NCBI RefSeq assembly: GCF_000376245.1
Contig: NZ_AQXM01000062.1
Coordinates: forward strand, 1 to 64,000
From: Acaricomes phytoseiuli DSM 14247
Lineage (GTDB): Bacteria > Actinomycetota > Actinomycetes > Actinomycetales > Micrococcaceae
DNA: 64,000 bases
Direction of reading: 5' to 3'
In this document: one piece after another, positions 17,276 to 27,200 of the stretch
How positions within the stretch are numbered: position 1 is the first letter of the stretch
Layout of the letters: each line of letters begins with the position of its first letter
Notes under the pieces: generated by a model
Told to the model about the DNA's origin: nothing
Databases searched by the model: none
Seen by the model: the letters and a program-made list of their open reading frames with translations, nothing else
Position numbers and translations under genes: made by a program

Positions 17276-18836
17276 TATTGGGGTTCACCGTCGTCAGCTC
17301 GGGCATCACCGAAGCATCAGCCACCCGCAATCCCGCGACGCCCTTGACCCTCAGCTGGGGGTCAAGCGGGGCGTCCGGATCATCGGTGGCGCCCATCCGC
17401 ACCGTCCCGGCGGGGTGGTACACCGTATTGTGGGTCCGGCGCAGATAGTCGGCGATCTCCTCATCGCTGCGCGCCTCCGGCCCCGGGTAGAGTTCCGCAC
17501 CCGCCCAGTCCGCGAGCGCCGGCTGCGCAACGATCTTCCGGGCTTCCCGGATCCCGGCGATCATCACGCGCATATCGTGGCCCTCCGGGTCGGTGAAGTA
17601 CCGGGGATCCACCATGGGCTTATCCCGGTAGTCGCGGCTGCGCAGCCGGACGGTACCCCGCGAGCGAGCGTGCGTGACATTCGGGGTGAGGCAGAAACCG
17701 TTCTCCGTGCTCGGGTAGCCCTGGCGCACCGTGTGCATATCAAAAGGCACCGAACCGTAATGGAACATGAGGTCCGGCCGCCCGGCATTGGGCTCCTCCC
17801 CGAAAGAAGCCTGCTCGGTCTGGGTGAAGATGCCGATCTCCCACCACTGCACCGACTCCTGGGGCATCGGCTGCTTCGCCTCCCACTGGATCACGCCTTC
17901 GGGGTGATCCTGCAGGTTCTCCCCGACTCCGGGGGCGTTCACGAGAACCTCGATGCCGTGCTCGCGCAGATGCTCCGCGGGCCCGATGCCGGAGAGCATG
18001 AGCAGCTTGGGCGAATCGATCGCCCCGGCGCTCAGCACCACTTCCCGGCGGGCGGTGAGCTGCTGCGCCTTGCCGAAGGCGTTGTCGACGACTTCAACAC
18101 CGGTGCAGCGCTGCTGCCCCTCCGCATCCACGGCGAAGGTCAGCCGCTTGGCCCATTTACCGGTCAGCACGGTGAGGTTCGGCCGCGCCCCGGGTTCCAT
18201 AAGCGGGTGCAGATAGGACACCGAGGAAGAGGCTCGCGTACCATCCGCCTGGCGGTTGACCTGGAAGAAGTTAGCGCCCTTGACCACTGTCTGCCCGGAA
18301 TTGAACCGGGCACGGGGAATCCCTGCCTGCTCGCAGGCGTCCAGCAGCGCCACCCCGCAGGCATCGGCGGCCGGGATGGTCATCAGGTGCACCGGGCCCG
18401 TCTGGCCGTGCTGGCCGCCATCGGCCATCGGCTCTGCATCGTCATTGCTCTCCAGCCGGCGCAGCACCTCGAACATGGCCTGCGCGTCCCAGCCTTCGCA
18501 GCCGAACCGCTCCGCCCAGTCGTCGAGGTCCTCGCGCGGCGGCCAGAAGGCGATGCAGGAGTTGTGGCTGGAACAGCCGCCCAGCACTTTCGCCCGCGCG
18601 TGCCGCATGAAGGAGTTGCCGTGCGACTGCGGTTCAACCGGGTAATCCCAGTCGTAGCCGGATTCGAGCAGTTCCATCCAGCGGTCCAGGCGCAGCACTT
18701 CGTCCAGGCCGCGATCATCCGGGCCGGCTTCGATGAGCGCCACACTGCTCTGCGGATCCTCGCTGAGTCGCGCCGCGACCGCGGCACCTGCCGAGCCGCC
18801 GCCGATCACAAGGTAATCGAATTCTGTTCCCGTCAC
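17202..18836 (-). CDS. betA: GMC oxidoreductase, probable choline dehydrogenase
   Basis: 544 residues. It is an FAD-dependent oxidase/dehydrogenase of the glucose-methanol-choline family. The FAD fold starts at residue 6 (FDYLVIGGGSAGAAVAARLS), GMC signature 1 is at GGCSSHNSCIAFWP, signature 2 at GAIDSPKLLMLSGIGP, and the C-terminal active-site HPAGTVRMG and DASVMPELTTVNPNITTMMI are present. Ten bases behind a betaine-aldehyde dehydrogenase gene, it should oxidise choline to betaine aldehyde for making the osmoprotectant glycine betaine. The family includes other alcohol dehydrogenases, so the substrate rests on context. Its 3' end overlaps the convergent unknown gene by 74 nt. Confidence 0.88.
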   Translation of the reverse strand: MTGTEFDYLVIGGGSAGAAVAARLSEDPQSSVALIEAGPDDRGLDEVLRLDRWMELLESGYDWDYPVEPQSHGNSFMRHARAKVLGGCSSHNSCIAFWPPREDLDDWAERFGCEGWDAQAMFEVLRRLESNDDAEPMADGGQHGQTGPVHLMTIPAADACGVALLDACEQAGIPRARFNSGQTVVKGANFFQVNRQADGTRASSSVSYLHPLMEPGARPNLTVLTGKWAKRLTFAVDAEGQQRCTGVEVVDNAFGKAQQLTARREVVLSAGAIDSPKLLMLSGIGPAEHLREHGIEVLVNAPGVGENLQDHPEGVIQWEAKQPMPQESVQWWEIGIFTQTEQASFGEEPNAGRPDLMFHYGSVPFDMHTVRQGYPSTENGFCLTPNVTHARSRGTVRLRSRDYRDKPMVDPRYFTDPEGHDMRVMIAGIREARKIVAQPALADWAGAELYPGPEARSDEEIADYLRRTHNTVYHPAGTVRMGATDDPDAPLDPQLRVKGVAGLRVADASVMPELTTVNPNITTMMIGERCAELIRAADAGAGSH

Positions 18837-18846
18837 TGCCGCTCCC

Positions 18847-20361
18847 CTACTTCGCTGCCGCTTGTGCCGCTGCCCCGTGTTCGGGAAACCAGCCCGTCAC
18901 CGCAGGGTCGATGTTGTGATAGATGTGCTTGGCCTCGCGGTATTCGTCGAGCCCCGTCGGCCCCAGCTCGCGGCCCACCCCGGACTGCTTGAACCCGCCC
19001 CATTCGGCCTGCGGCAGATAGGGGTGGAAATCGTTGATCCAGATCGTGCCATGCCGCAGCCGTGCCGCAGCCCGCTGGCCCTTCCCGGCATCCTGCGTCC
19101 AGACCGCACCGGCCAGGCCGTAATGCGTATCGTTGGCCAGTTCTACGGCTTCGTCTTCACCGTCGAAGACCTCGACCGTGACCACGGGGCCGAAGGCTTC
19201 GTCGACCAAGGCCGAATCCCCTCGGCTGACCTGATCGAGCACGGTGGGCAGGTAGTAGTAGCCATCGGCCAGCTCCGCTGTGTCCGGCGCTTTCCCGCCG
19301 CAGCGCAGCCGCGCCCCCTCAGCGAGCGCGGTCTGCACGTATCCGGCCACTTTCTCCCGGTGCGCTTCGGAGATCAGCGGCCCGGTTTCCGCGGCCTCGT
19401 CGAAGGGGCCGCCCAGACGGATCTGCTCGGCGCGTTTCACTAGTCGGTTCACGAAATCCTCGGCGACGGGGCGTTCCACGAGCAGTCGGGCGCCCGCGGA
19501 GCAGACCTGCCCGGAGTGGACGAAAGCAGCGTTGAGCGCGTTATCCAGAGCGGCATCGAGATCAGCATCGGCGAAGACGATATTGGGATTCTTGCCGCCC
19601 AGTTCCAAGGCGACCTTTTTCACGGTGTTCGCAGCCGCCGCGGCAATGATCCGGCCGGTGGCCAGGCCGCCGGTGAAGGACACCAAGTCCACGTCCGGGT
19701 GCTCCGCCAACGGCGCGCCCGCCTCCGGGCCGGCCCCGAGCACCAGATTGGCGACACCCGCAGGCAGGCCAAGGTCCTCGAAGAGGCGCATCATCAGGAT
19801 CGCGGTGTGCGGGGTGAGCTCGCTCGGCTTGAGCACGAAGCTGCATCCGGCGGCGAGCGCCGGGGCCATCTTCCAGGCCGCCTGCAGCAGCGGATAGTTC
19901 CAGGGAGCAATGAGCCCGCAGACGCCCACAGGCTCGTAGGCGACCCGGCTCACTACGGTCGCGGAGCCGGCATCGACGATGCGGCCTGCATCCTGGTCTG
20001 CGATCTTGCCGAAGTACTCGAAGCAGGCGGCGATGTCATCCATATCGATCCGGCTTTCCACCAGGCGCTTGCCGGTGTCCAGACTCTCTGCCCGGGCGAA
20101 GTCCTCCCGCCGCTCGCGCAGACCTGCAGCGACCCGGAGCAGGAAGTTGCCGCGCTCCCCGGCCGGCACGGAGGACCAGACTCCGCTGTCGAAAGCCCGG
20201 CGAGCTGCCGCGATAGCGGCTTCCGCATCAGCACGCGTGGCTTCGGAGACCTCTGCGACCAGAGTGTTATCCGCTGGGCAGTGGATAACGCGGGTTCCGC
20301 CTTCAGCGGCGGACACCCACTGCCCGTCGATGAAAAGGGTTCTGATGCCGGTGGTGTTCAT
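18847..20361 (-). CDS. betB: betaine-aldehyde dehydrogenase
   Basis: 504-residue NAD(P)-dependent aldehyde dehydrogenase. Visible are the NAD site SFTGGLATGRII, the catalytic Glu in VALELGGKNPNIVF, and the catalytic Cys in HSGQVCSAGARLLVE. The C-terminal FGPVVTVEVFD and KQSGVGRELGPTGLDEYREA blocks are typical of BetB. It is first in a two-gene operon with betA and would complete choline to glycine betaine. The start ATG has CAAGGAGCG upstream. No BetI regulator or BetT transporter is in the window. Confidence 0.9.
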   Translation of the reverse strand: MNTTGIRTLFIDGQWVSAAEGGTRVIHCPADNTLVAEVSEATRADAEAAIAAARRAFDSGVWSSVPAGERGNFLLRVAAGLRERREDFARAESLDTGKRLVESRIDMDDIAACFEYFGKIADQDAGRIVDAGSATVVSRVAYEPVGVCGLIAPWNYPLLQAAWKMAPALAAGCSFVLKPSELTPHTAILMMRLFEDLGLPAGVANLVLGAGPEAGAPLAEHPDVDLVSFTGGLATGRIIAAAAANTVKKVALELGGKNPNIVFADADLDAALDNALNAAFVHSGQVCSAGARLLVERPVAEDFVNRLVKRAEQIRLGGPFDEAAETGPLISEAHREKVAGYVQTALAEGARLRCGGKAPDTAELADGYYYLPTVLDQVSRGDSALVDEAFGPVVTVEVFDGEDEAVELANDTHYGLAGAVWTQDAGKGQRAAARLRHGTIWINDFHPYLPQAEWGGFKQSGVGRELGPTGLDEYREAKHIYHNIDPAVTGWFPEHGAAAQAAAK

Positions 20362-20546
20362 CCTCGCTCCTTGTAAAGATTTCCCGAATCAATACTGCCA
20401 GGCCTTGACGGGGCTTGGTGTGAGGCAACTCTGGGAAAGGCAGCGGAAAGACTAGCGAGGCGATTGAGCCGGAGCTAGCCTGCTCTTTGCAGCTGAGCGC
20501 TGTGTGACCGCGTAACAAAACACTAAGTCTTATTCTTAAAATCCAC

Positions 20547-20561
20547 GATTGGATTACAATC
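20547..20561 (+). promoter_or_regulatory. promoter/dyad before the RDD gene
   Basis: GATTG-GATTA-CAATC forms a short dyad, and TACAAT at 20555-20560 is a good -10 hexamer 15 bases before the ATG at 20576. No Shine-Dalgarno sequence is seen, so the mRNA would have a very short leader. The ATTGGAT core also occurs in the dyad before the EssC-like gene (28744-28762). Confidence 0.35.
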
Positions 20562-20575
20562 AATTACACTTTTAA

Positions 20576-22474
20576 ATGTATTTATCATGCCCAGGGGTCG
20601 CTTCCCAAGCTCCAGCTACCCCGCCTGGCCCGACAGCGAAAGATACCACCGTGCCCGAAGGAGTTATTCAAGCCTCCCTGATCCGCAGATCGGCGGCTTA
20701 TATCCTCGACCTTCTGATCTTCGCGCTGCCCGTCGCCGTCAGTGCCGTACTGGTCTTCACCGAGGGGTTCAGCCCACTGGTGGGCCCGGGCATCGTGGGC
20801 TTGACGATCCTCGCCGCGACCGGAGTGTTCTACGCCCTGATCCTGGTGACCATGCTGACCCATAGCGGGCAGAGCCTCGGCAAGCGGATCACCGGGCTCC
20901 GCGTCGTCTCGGCAGAGACCGGCCACCCCGCTAAGTTCAGCGCCACACTACTTCGAGGGGCAGCGTTCTTCGGCGGCATACTCAGCCTGGCAGCCGGGCC
21001 GCTCCTGGCCTGGCAGCAGCTTCGCAAGAACCCATCGGACGAGACGAGCTGGCAGCACAAACTCGGCGGAAGCACCGTTCTGGATATTAGGCAGGGCGTG
21101 GACCCGCTCAATATTGAACCCGCCTACTATCCGATATATCCAGAAGAGTGGGTCAGCCCCGAGGCCCAGGCGAAGCTCAACACCTACCCGCCCGCACCCA
21201 AACCGTGGTCCGCCGCCTACCGCACCGGTGAAACAGCACCCGGCCCAAAGGCTGCGGACGCCCCGGGCGAAGATCCCCAGCGAAGTTCAACGCCCAAGGA
21301 ACACCAGCCGGGCACAGCCAGGCCCGCATGGCTCATCCCCGGCCTGCAAGCCGTAGCGAGCTTCGTGATCATCGGAGCATTAGCCACCAGCGCCGCCTGG
21401 ACCTCGAACGCCCTGCAGCCGAGCATCCACCTCGACAGTCCGACCGACTTCAGTGCCGTTGCCCTGGCGCAGCAGAAGGTGCCGCTGGCCGCCAGCGTCC
21501 CGAGCGGGTTCCCCGGCTTCGCTGATGGCCCCACCTGGCAAAGACAGCTCGGCGCAGCGGCCAGCGCCGTTTCCACCGAAGCCGGGACTTTCATCTTCGA
21601 CAACCGGAAACTGACGATCCTGGATAACCGCACCGGCGAGACCATCAATGAACTGCCGCTCGACGGAGATGTCGCCTTCACCCAGGAAACCCGACTCGGT
21701 GAAGAAGCCGGGCTCATCTGGCGCAGCGGCAATCAGCTCTACGGCTGGGCCCCTTCCATGGGTGAGTCAGCTGCGGTTGCGATGGATATCGACACCGATG
21801 CCCAGGTCAGCGCTGCCGGGACGAACATCCTGGTGCAGAACGACGAGGGGAAGTTCTTCACTCCCGACACCACCGGGCTGGTTGAAATGACCCACCCCGA
21901 GGGGGCCTTCGCGCGAAGTGTCGATGACGGGAAACTGATCAGCACGAGATCCAGCGGCACGCTGACCATCAGCAGCCCGGACGGAAAGGACCGTCAGGAC
22001 ATTCCGCTGAATGCCCCCCAAGAGAATCTGCAGTTCGTCGACTGGGTGACTGCAGGCCACGGGCTCGCAGTAACACTGTGGTCCGCCTATCCGAACAGCA
22101 GCGATGCGAACAGCCCGATCACAATCTCGACCTACCGGCTGACCACCGGCGAGCTGCTCTCTAGCTTGGAGGTGACGAAGTCCAGGGTCGACGAAAACCC
22201 CTCGTGGAACCGTGGCAAAGGCTTTGTCTGGGCATCTTATGCTGGATATGCTTATAATCTATCCAATGGATTACCAATCCAGGACATCACTGCGCAGAAC
22301 ATCAAAGTTTCAGACATATTAGGCAACGGGATCATCGGCGAGCTTTCCGAAGGAACCGTCTTCCTACAAGAGGAGAAGGCAACACTGTTCTCCGGAATAG
22401 TGCCGTTGGCGATCGCCCAGGACGGCATCGTTCTCATCTCCACAGACAGAGAGCTGCAGAGGTTCACGCCTTGA
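20576..22474 (+). CDS. RDD-domain membrane protein with extracytoplasmic propeller-like domain
   Basis: 632 residues. An RDD domain (about 30-170) with three hydrophobic stretches starts at SLIRRSAAYILDLLIFALPV and includes THSGQSLGKRITGLRVV. A Pro-rich cytoplasmic linker and a fourth helix (about 246-268) follow. Then come some 350 residues of beta-rich repeats of the kind seen in PQQ or WD-like propellers (FIFDNRKLTILDNRTGETIN, LTISSPDGKDRQDIPLN). Similar RDD proteins are encoded in actinobacterial type VII secretion loci. It is followed 47 nt later by the Ig-like protein, and both converge on the EssC-like ATPase, which suggests a shared cell-envelope task. Function is inferred. Confidence 0.75.
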   Translation: MYLSCPGVASQAPATPPGPTAKDTTVPEGVIQASLIRRSAAYILDLLIFALPVAVSAVLVFTEGFSPLVGPGIVGLTILAATGVFYALILVTMLTHSGQSLGKRITGLRVVSAETGHPAKFSATLLRGAAFFGGILSLAAGPLLAWQQLRKNPSDETSWQHKLGGSTVLDIRQGVDPLNIEPAYYPIYPEEWVSPEAQAKLNTYPPAPKPWSAAYRTGETAPGPKAADAPGEDPQRSSTPKEHQPGTARPAWLIPGLQAVASFVIIGALATSAAWTSNALQPSIHLDSPTDFSAVALAQQKVPLAASVPSGFPGFADGPTWQRQLGAAASAVSTEAGTFIFDNRKLTILDNRTGETINELPLDGDVAFTQETRLGEEAGLIWRSGNQLYGWAPSMGESAAVAMDIDTDAQVSAAGTNILVQNDEGKFFTPDTTGLVEMTHPEGAFARSVDDGKLISTRSSGTLTISSPDGKDRQDIPLNAPQENLQFVDWVTAGHGLAVTLWSAYPNSSDANSPITISTYRLTTGELLSSLEVTKSRVDENPSWNRGKGFVWASYAGYAYNLSNGLPIQDITAQNIKVSDILGNGIIGELSEGTVFLQEEKATLFSGIVPLAIAQDGIVLISTDRELQRFTP

Positions 22475-22521
22475 CCCGGTCGCCGACTAGCCCGCACGGA
22501 ATCCAATGGAGGAAATCAGTC

Positions 22522-24195
22522 GTGAAACGAGAAACCAAGATCATCAGAGGGAGCTTAGCGGCGCTCGTCATCGGGGGCCTGGTTGCTCTGCCTGCCGTGA
22601 CCGCGCAAGCAACCGAAGCTCCGGTGGACAAGGCCCCAGCCACCAGCCACCAGCCATCAGTCGGCACTGATCAACCAGCCCCGGGCCAGCCGGTCACTCC
22701 GGAAACCGCTACCCCGGCGGCTTCCCCTGAAACCGTGCACACTGCATCTCAGGAGAAAGTCCAGGCCGAGACTCCAGCAGAGCAGCAACCCAGCGCTCCG
22801 GCCACCCCCACGCCGGCATCAGATCCGCGCCCATCAGCAGCCCCGGAGTCTCCGATAGCAGAGGCGACCACCGTAAAAGTCAGCGCAGACAAAGCCGCTA
22901 TCGCTGCCGGAAAGACCCTGACCGGTGCCATCGAGGGCCTGGGTGCAGATCAGCACGTCACCGCATCGCTGGTCTCCACAGATAACTCAGCCGATAAGCC
23001 CGATGACCTGCTGTGCACCGTCGCCCCTGGCGCCCTGCGACAGACCATCAGCTGCGACATCCCGCAGGATCAGGCCCCGGGAACCTACCGGCTCACAGCG
23101 ACATACCAGGATGCGGATGAGCAGTCGGTGACAACGTCATCAGACGATATTCAGGTCTACCTCTACGACCCTCGGATCAGCGGCCCCAATCTGCCGGTTT
23201 CCCCTGGAACCAGCATCAGCATCAAGGGCAGCGGCTACCAACCCGGAAGCACGCTCCAGATCGCCACTACCTTTTACCTGACGGGCGGCCAAGCTGCGGT
23301 AGATCAGGACGGAAACTTCACTTTCGAACTGAAGGTGAGCCCTTTCGCACCGGAAGGCGAATATCCGGTGACGGTCACCGACCCGGCGACGGGAATTCAG
23401 CAGCAGCTGACTGTCTACGTGCGCAAGGGCAATGCCACCCTCCAGGTCGAACAGGACAGCGGCCAAGCCGGTTTCAGCACCACGGTGAGCGGGAGCGGCT
23501 TCTCCGACAACGACACCCCCTACCCGGTGGACCTGAAAATCTACGATGCGGACGGCACCTCGGTGCTAGCGGTACTGGCCAGCGGCGTAGAGATTTCGAA
23601 CGGCGTACTACCCGGAACCCTTGTTCAGATCCCGGCTTCGGCTACTCCCGGCCTTTACCAGATCTCGGCCGTAGCCAATGCTGAAAGCAGCCAGACGAGC
23701 GACCTGCGGCTGGCCGCCACCTGGATCGCGGTCTTCCCGCCCAAGGAGACCATCGTGACGCCACCGGTTATTGTTACTCCGCCACCGGTGGTCATCATCA
23801 CACCACCGGTGACTACACCAACGACAACGCAGCCGACGCAGATCCTGCCGCCGAGCCCCGCACCAGCACCGGCGCTACCGCCCCTGGCGCACCAGCTAGG
23901 TGCCATCGGCATCAGCAATCCCTTCAGTGCAGTGGCGGACCGGCTGAACCGGATTCCGGACTTGAACTCCTCGACCCCGTCGCCCAACCCCCAGAGCGGC
24001 GGCTCGATCAGTGCTGACCCGACGCCGGAAGGGAATTCTTCTGCGACACCCCAGGAGGAGACAGCCGCTATCAACCAGGCTCAGTCATCCCAGGAGATCT
24101 GGCCGATGGTTCTGGTGGGCCTCATAGCGATCGTTCTCGGGCTCGCCCTGGGCTATTTCCTCGCACTTGCAGGACGGCGGCGCAGCGCAACGTAA
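22522..24195 (+). CDS. secreted, membrane-anchored Ig-like surface protein
   Basis: 557 residues from the GTG at 22522, chosen because GGAGG stands ten bases upstream and gives a proper signal peptide (KRETKIIRG, hydrophobic core, QATEA). After a Thr/Pro/Ala-rich stretch (about 35-120) come three beta-sandwich-like units (about 120-210, 215-300, 305-400; for example SPGTSISIKGSGYQPGS and GFSTTVSGSGFSDN). A Pro/Thr-rich spacer and one C-terminal helix ending AGRRRSAT follow. No LPxTG motif is seen, so it is likely held by the helix. It may be a surface adhesin or an envelope partner of the RDD protein before it. Confidence 0.75.
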   Translation: MKRETKIIRGSLAALVIGGLVALPAVTAQATEAPVDKAPATSHQPSVGTDQPAPGQPVTPETATPAASPETVHTASQEKVQAETPAEQQPSAPATPTPASDPRPSAAPESPIAEATTVKVSADKAAIAAGKTLTGAIEGLGADQHVTASLVSTDNSADKPDDLLCTVAPGALRQTISCDIPQDQAPGTYRLTATYQDADEQSVTTSSDDIQVYLYDPRISGPNLPVSPGTSISIKGSGYQPGSTLQIATTFYLTGGQAAVDQDGNFTFELKVSPFAPEGEYPVTVTDPATGIQQQLTVYVRKGNATLQVEQDSGQAGFSTTVSGSGFSDNDTPYPVDLKIYDADGTSVLAVLASGVEISNGVLPGTLVQIPASATPGLYQISAVANAESSQTSDLRLAATWIAVFPPKETIVTPPVIVTPPPVVIITPPVTTPTTTQPTQILPPSPAPAPALPPLAHQLGAIGISNPFSAVADRLNRIPDLNSSTPSPNPQSGGSISADPTPEGNSSATPQEETAAINQAQSSQEIWPMVLVGLIAIVLGLALGYFLALAGRRRSAT

Positions 24196-24220
24196 GCCGA
24201 GCCGGTTTCTCTCGAGCTAA

Positions 24221-24249
24221 GAGGGCGGGAGTGAATCACTCCCGCCCTC
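24221..24249. terminator. bidirectional terminator palindrome
   Basis: GAGGGCGGGAGTGA at 24221-24234 and its reverse complement at 24236-24249 lie between the stops of the convergent Ig-like and EssC-like genes. Confidence 0.75.
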
Positions 24250-24259
24250 GCGTGAAGAC

Positions 24260-27200
24260 TCAGCCGAAGGGTACTTGCACCAGATGGAGCTCCCCGTCGT
24301 CAAGGCGGACCAGAGCCCGCCCTGCGGTGGAGACCTGGGCGAGGGTGTTCTTCGTCAGCGAGGCACCGATCATCGCACCGTGCATCATCGATGAAGGCGC
24401 AAGAAGCGCCCCGTTCCGGTTGTTCTTGAGGTCGACTTCCCAGCCGCTGAAAATACTGCGACCGAAATCATCGATATTCGCCGCGGCTATCAGCCCGGAC
24501 CCTGCATTGGAACAAGTACGCAGATACTCCTTGAACCAGCCCCGAACCCTGTCATCCTGGATCAATTCAGCATCGTCAATCACCAGGACCGTATTCCCGG
24601 TTCCCGCCGGGAGGTGCTGCTCAAGGCGCTCTGCTGATAGCTCAGCAGCATTGAGCACCGCCTTCACTCCGGCCCGGCCCGCCAGCCCGCTCACAGGAGA
24701 TCTCCGTGGCGCCAGTATTACCAGCTCTACTGCCTGGCGCAGCAAAGACTCAGCCATCGCCCGCACCATAGTGCTCTTCCCGCTTCGCGGCGGCCCCGCG
24801 ATCAAGAAGCTGGGCGTGCCATCGCCAAGACTCGCCCCCAGCGCGGTCAGCTCATCCCCGCCCACTCCGAGCAGCGCCCAGAGCCGGGAATCAGTGCTTT
24901 CCCGTTCAGACCAGGCCTCCTCGAAACTGAGGGAAGTGGGCAACGCCCCCAGCGTGAAGGGACGGTGCACCGCGGGGGTGACGGCCAGGGTCGCCCGGAC
25001 GTCTTCGGCAATGGTCTTGAGCGCCTCCGCCTGAGCCTGGCCGCTGGGGTCCTGATCCAGCAGGGCGATCTGGGTCTCGATACCGCGATCAGCGGCGAAA
25101 GCCCGCCCGTCGGGGATGGCATCGGGCATTGATCGCGGCTGCAAACCGGCCATGCTGTAATCGTTCCGGTCGGAGAAGCGCAGAATGAGCTTGTCTTCGA
25201 CGAGCGAGGACATGCGCGAATTCAGCAGCTGCTTATCCCCCGCGATGATGAAATGAATACCAGCGGGGGCGCCCTCGCGCAGCAGGTTCATGACCTTTTC
25301 GGCCAAGGGGCCGCTACCGGCTTCGCCTAGTGAGCTCAGAAACCCTTCCCACTGATCGAAGAGCACCACCAGGTGGGGAAGCCGGCTTGCTTCATCGGCG
25401 AACTGGCGCTGCTCAGTGATATTGGCGTAGCCGGAAACCGCCAGGATCTGCTGCCACCGGTGCAGCTCGGTGGTGATCCTGGTGAGCAGCCGGTCCACTC
25501 GATCAGCTTGCAGCCGGGTGACCACCGCACCGCAGTGCGGCAGTTTCTCGATCGGCAGCAGCGCCCCATTGCCGAAGTCCAAGCCGTAGATATGGACATC
25601 ATTGACCGAGACGGAACGAGCGATGGACCCCGCGATGGTGCGCAACGTCTGAGATCTCCCGCTTCGCGCCGAGCCGCAGATGTAGAGGTGGCTGAAGGAC
25701 TGCATATCAATTGATTTGGCGCGCTGCTCCTGGTTCTTGGGCAGATCTTCCAGACCGAAGGGAATCGGAGGGATGGCGCTGCTCGAGGCCCACTCCTGCG
25801 AACCGGTAGTTTCGCTGCTGGAACCCGGAAGGTCGTTCAGGGTCAGACTCAGTGGTAGCGCCGGCAACCACGGGCTGTGCTGCACAGGCAGATTCAGCTG
25901 CTCTGCGGCTTCCCGGATACTGCGGACCAGCACAACAAGATCGGTGACCTCCTCCTCTTGCCCCTGGCTCTGCTCCGATCCGACCTCGATGGGGGCGCCG
26001 AGCGCAGCCCAGGGAACCGGGATCACCTTGGGGTCGGGCAGTTCCGCTGACCGCGCACCCGGCCGGCGGCCGCCGACTCTGGCCGCTTGAAAGGGCATCA
26101 GCGCCGCCGTTCCGGAGCGCACATACCCCCGGCCGGGGTAATCCTGCGAGATCTTCGATGCGTCAGCAGCGGCCAAGATGTCCTGGCTATCCGCGGGGTC
26201 GTTGACGCGCAGCGCGATTCGCAGATTCGTGTTCGCCCGGATATCCGCTGAGATCACGCCGCTGGGCCGTTGGGTAGCCAGGACTAGGTGAATCCCCAGG
26301 GATCTTCCGCGCTGGGCGATATTGACGATTCCCGTCACGAAGTCCGGCAGCTCGGCCTTCATCGCTGCGAACTCATCGATGACGATCATCAGCCGGGGCA
26401 TCGCCGGGATACTGCTGTCCCGATCGGCCAGGATGGTGTAATCCTCGATATCTTTGGCGCCAGCATCGGCCAGCAGATGCTCGCGGCGGCGGAGTTCCGC
26501 GGAGAGCGAGTCCATCGCTCGCTCCACCAGGTGCGTGTCCAGATCCGTGACCATGCCCACGGTATGCGGCAGATCTACGCAGTCTTTGAACGCCGCCGCT
26601 CCCTTGTAGTCGACCAGAACGAAAGTCAGGGCATCCGGCCGATTCACCCGTGCCAGTGATGCCACCAAAGTCTGCAGCAATTCGGACTTACCGGAACCGG
26701 TAGTGCCGCCGACCAGAGCGTGCGGACCGTCTCGACAGATATCGATAGCGAAGGGGCCATCGAGATTGACCCCGATGATCGCCTCGGTGCTGCGCCCGGA
26801 TCGCGCCCAACCCAATTTGACGGCCTCTGCGCTGGGCGGTTCCATCTCTGTCACCTCAAGAAGGCGAGCCGAGGCGGGCAGGACCGCATCCGCATCGTCC
26901 CCGGCATCCCGGATAGGAGCGAGCGCCCTGGCCACCCACTCGAACCAGGATGCGGGCACCTGATCGGGCAGAACTTCGTCGATATCGTGCTCACGCTGTT
27001 GCCGGAGCGCCCAGAGCCCAGCACTGCCCGGGGCGAAGACCGCATTGTACTCTTCCGGAAGCAGCCGCTCCTCCGCGTCGAGGCAGACAGCGTAGACCCC
27101 TACCGCAGGCCCGTCGATCAGCAGCTGGGCAATACCGGGCCACGCCCTGAGCTTCCGGGCGCCATCGAGCACCACCACGATATCCGGCTCCGCGAACTCC

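Noticed and set aside
17205-18992. 595-codon plus-strand frame opposite betA
   Set aside because: Shadow of the GMC oxidoreductase; no domain and biased composition.
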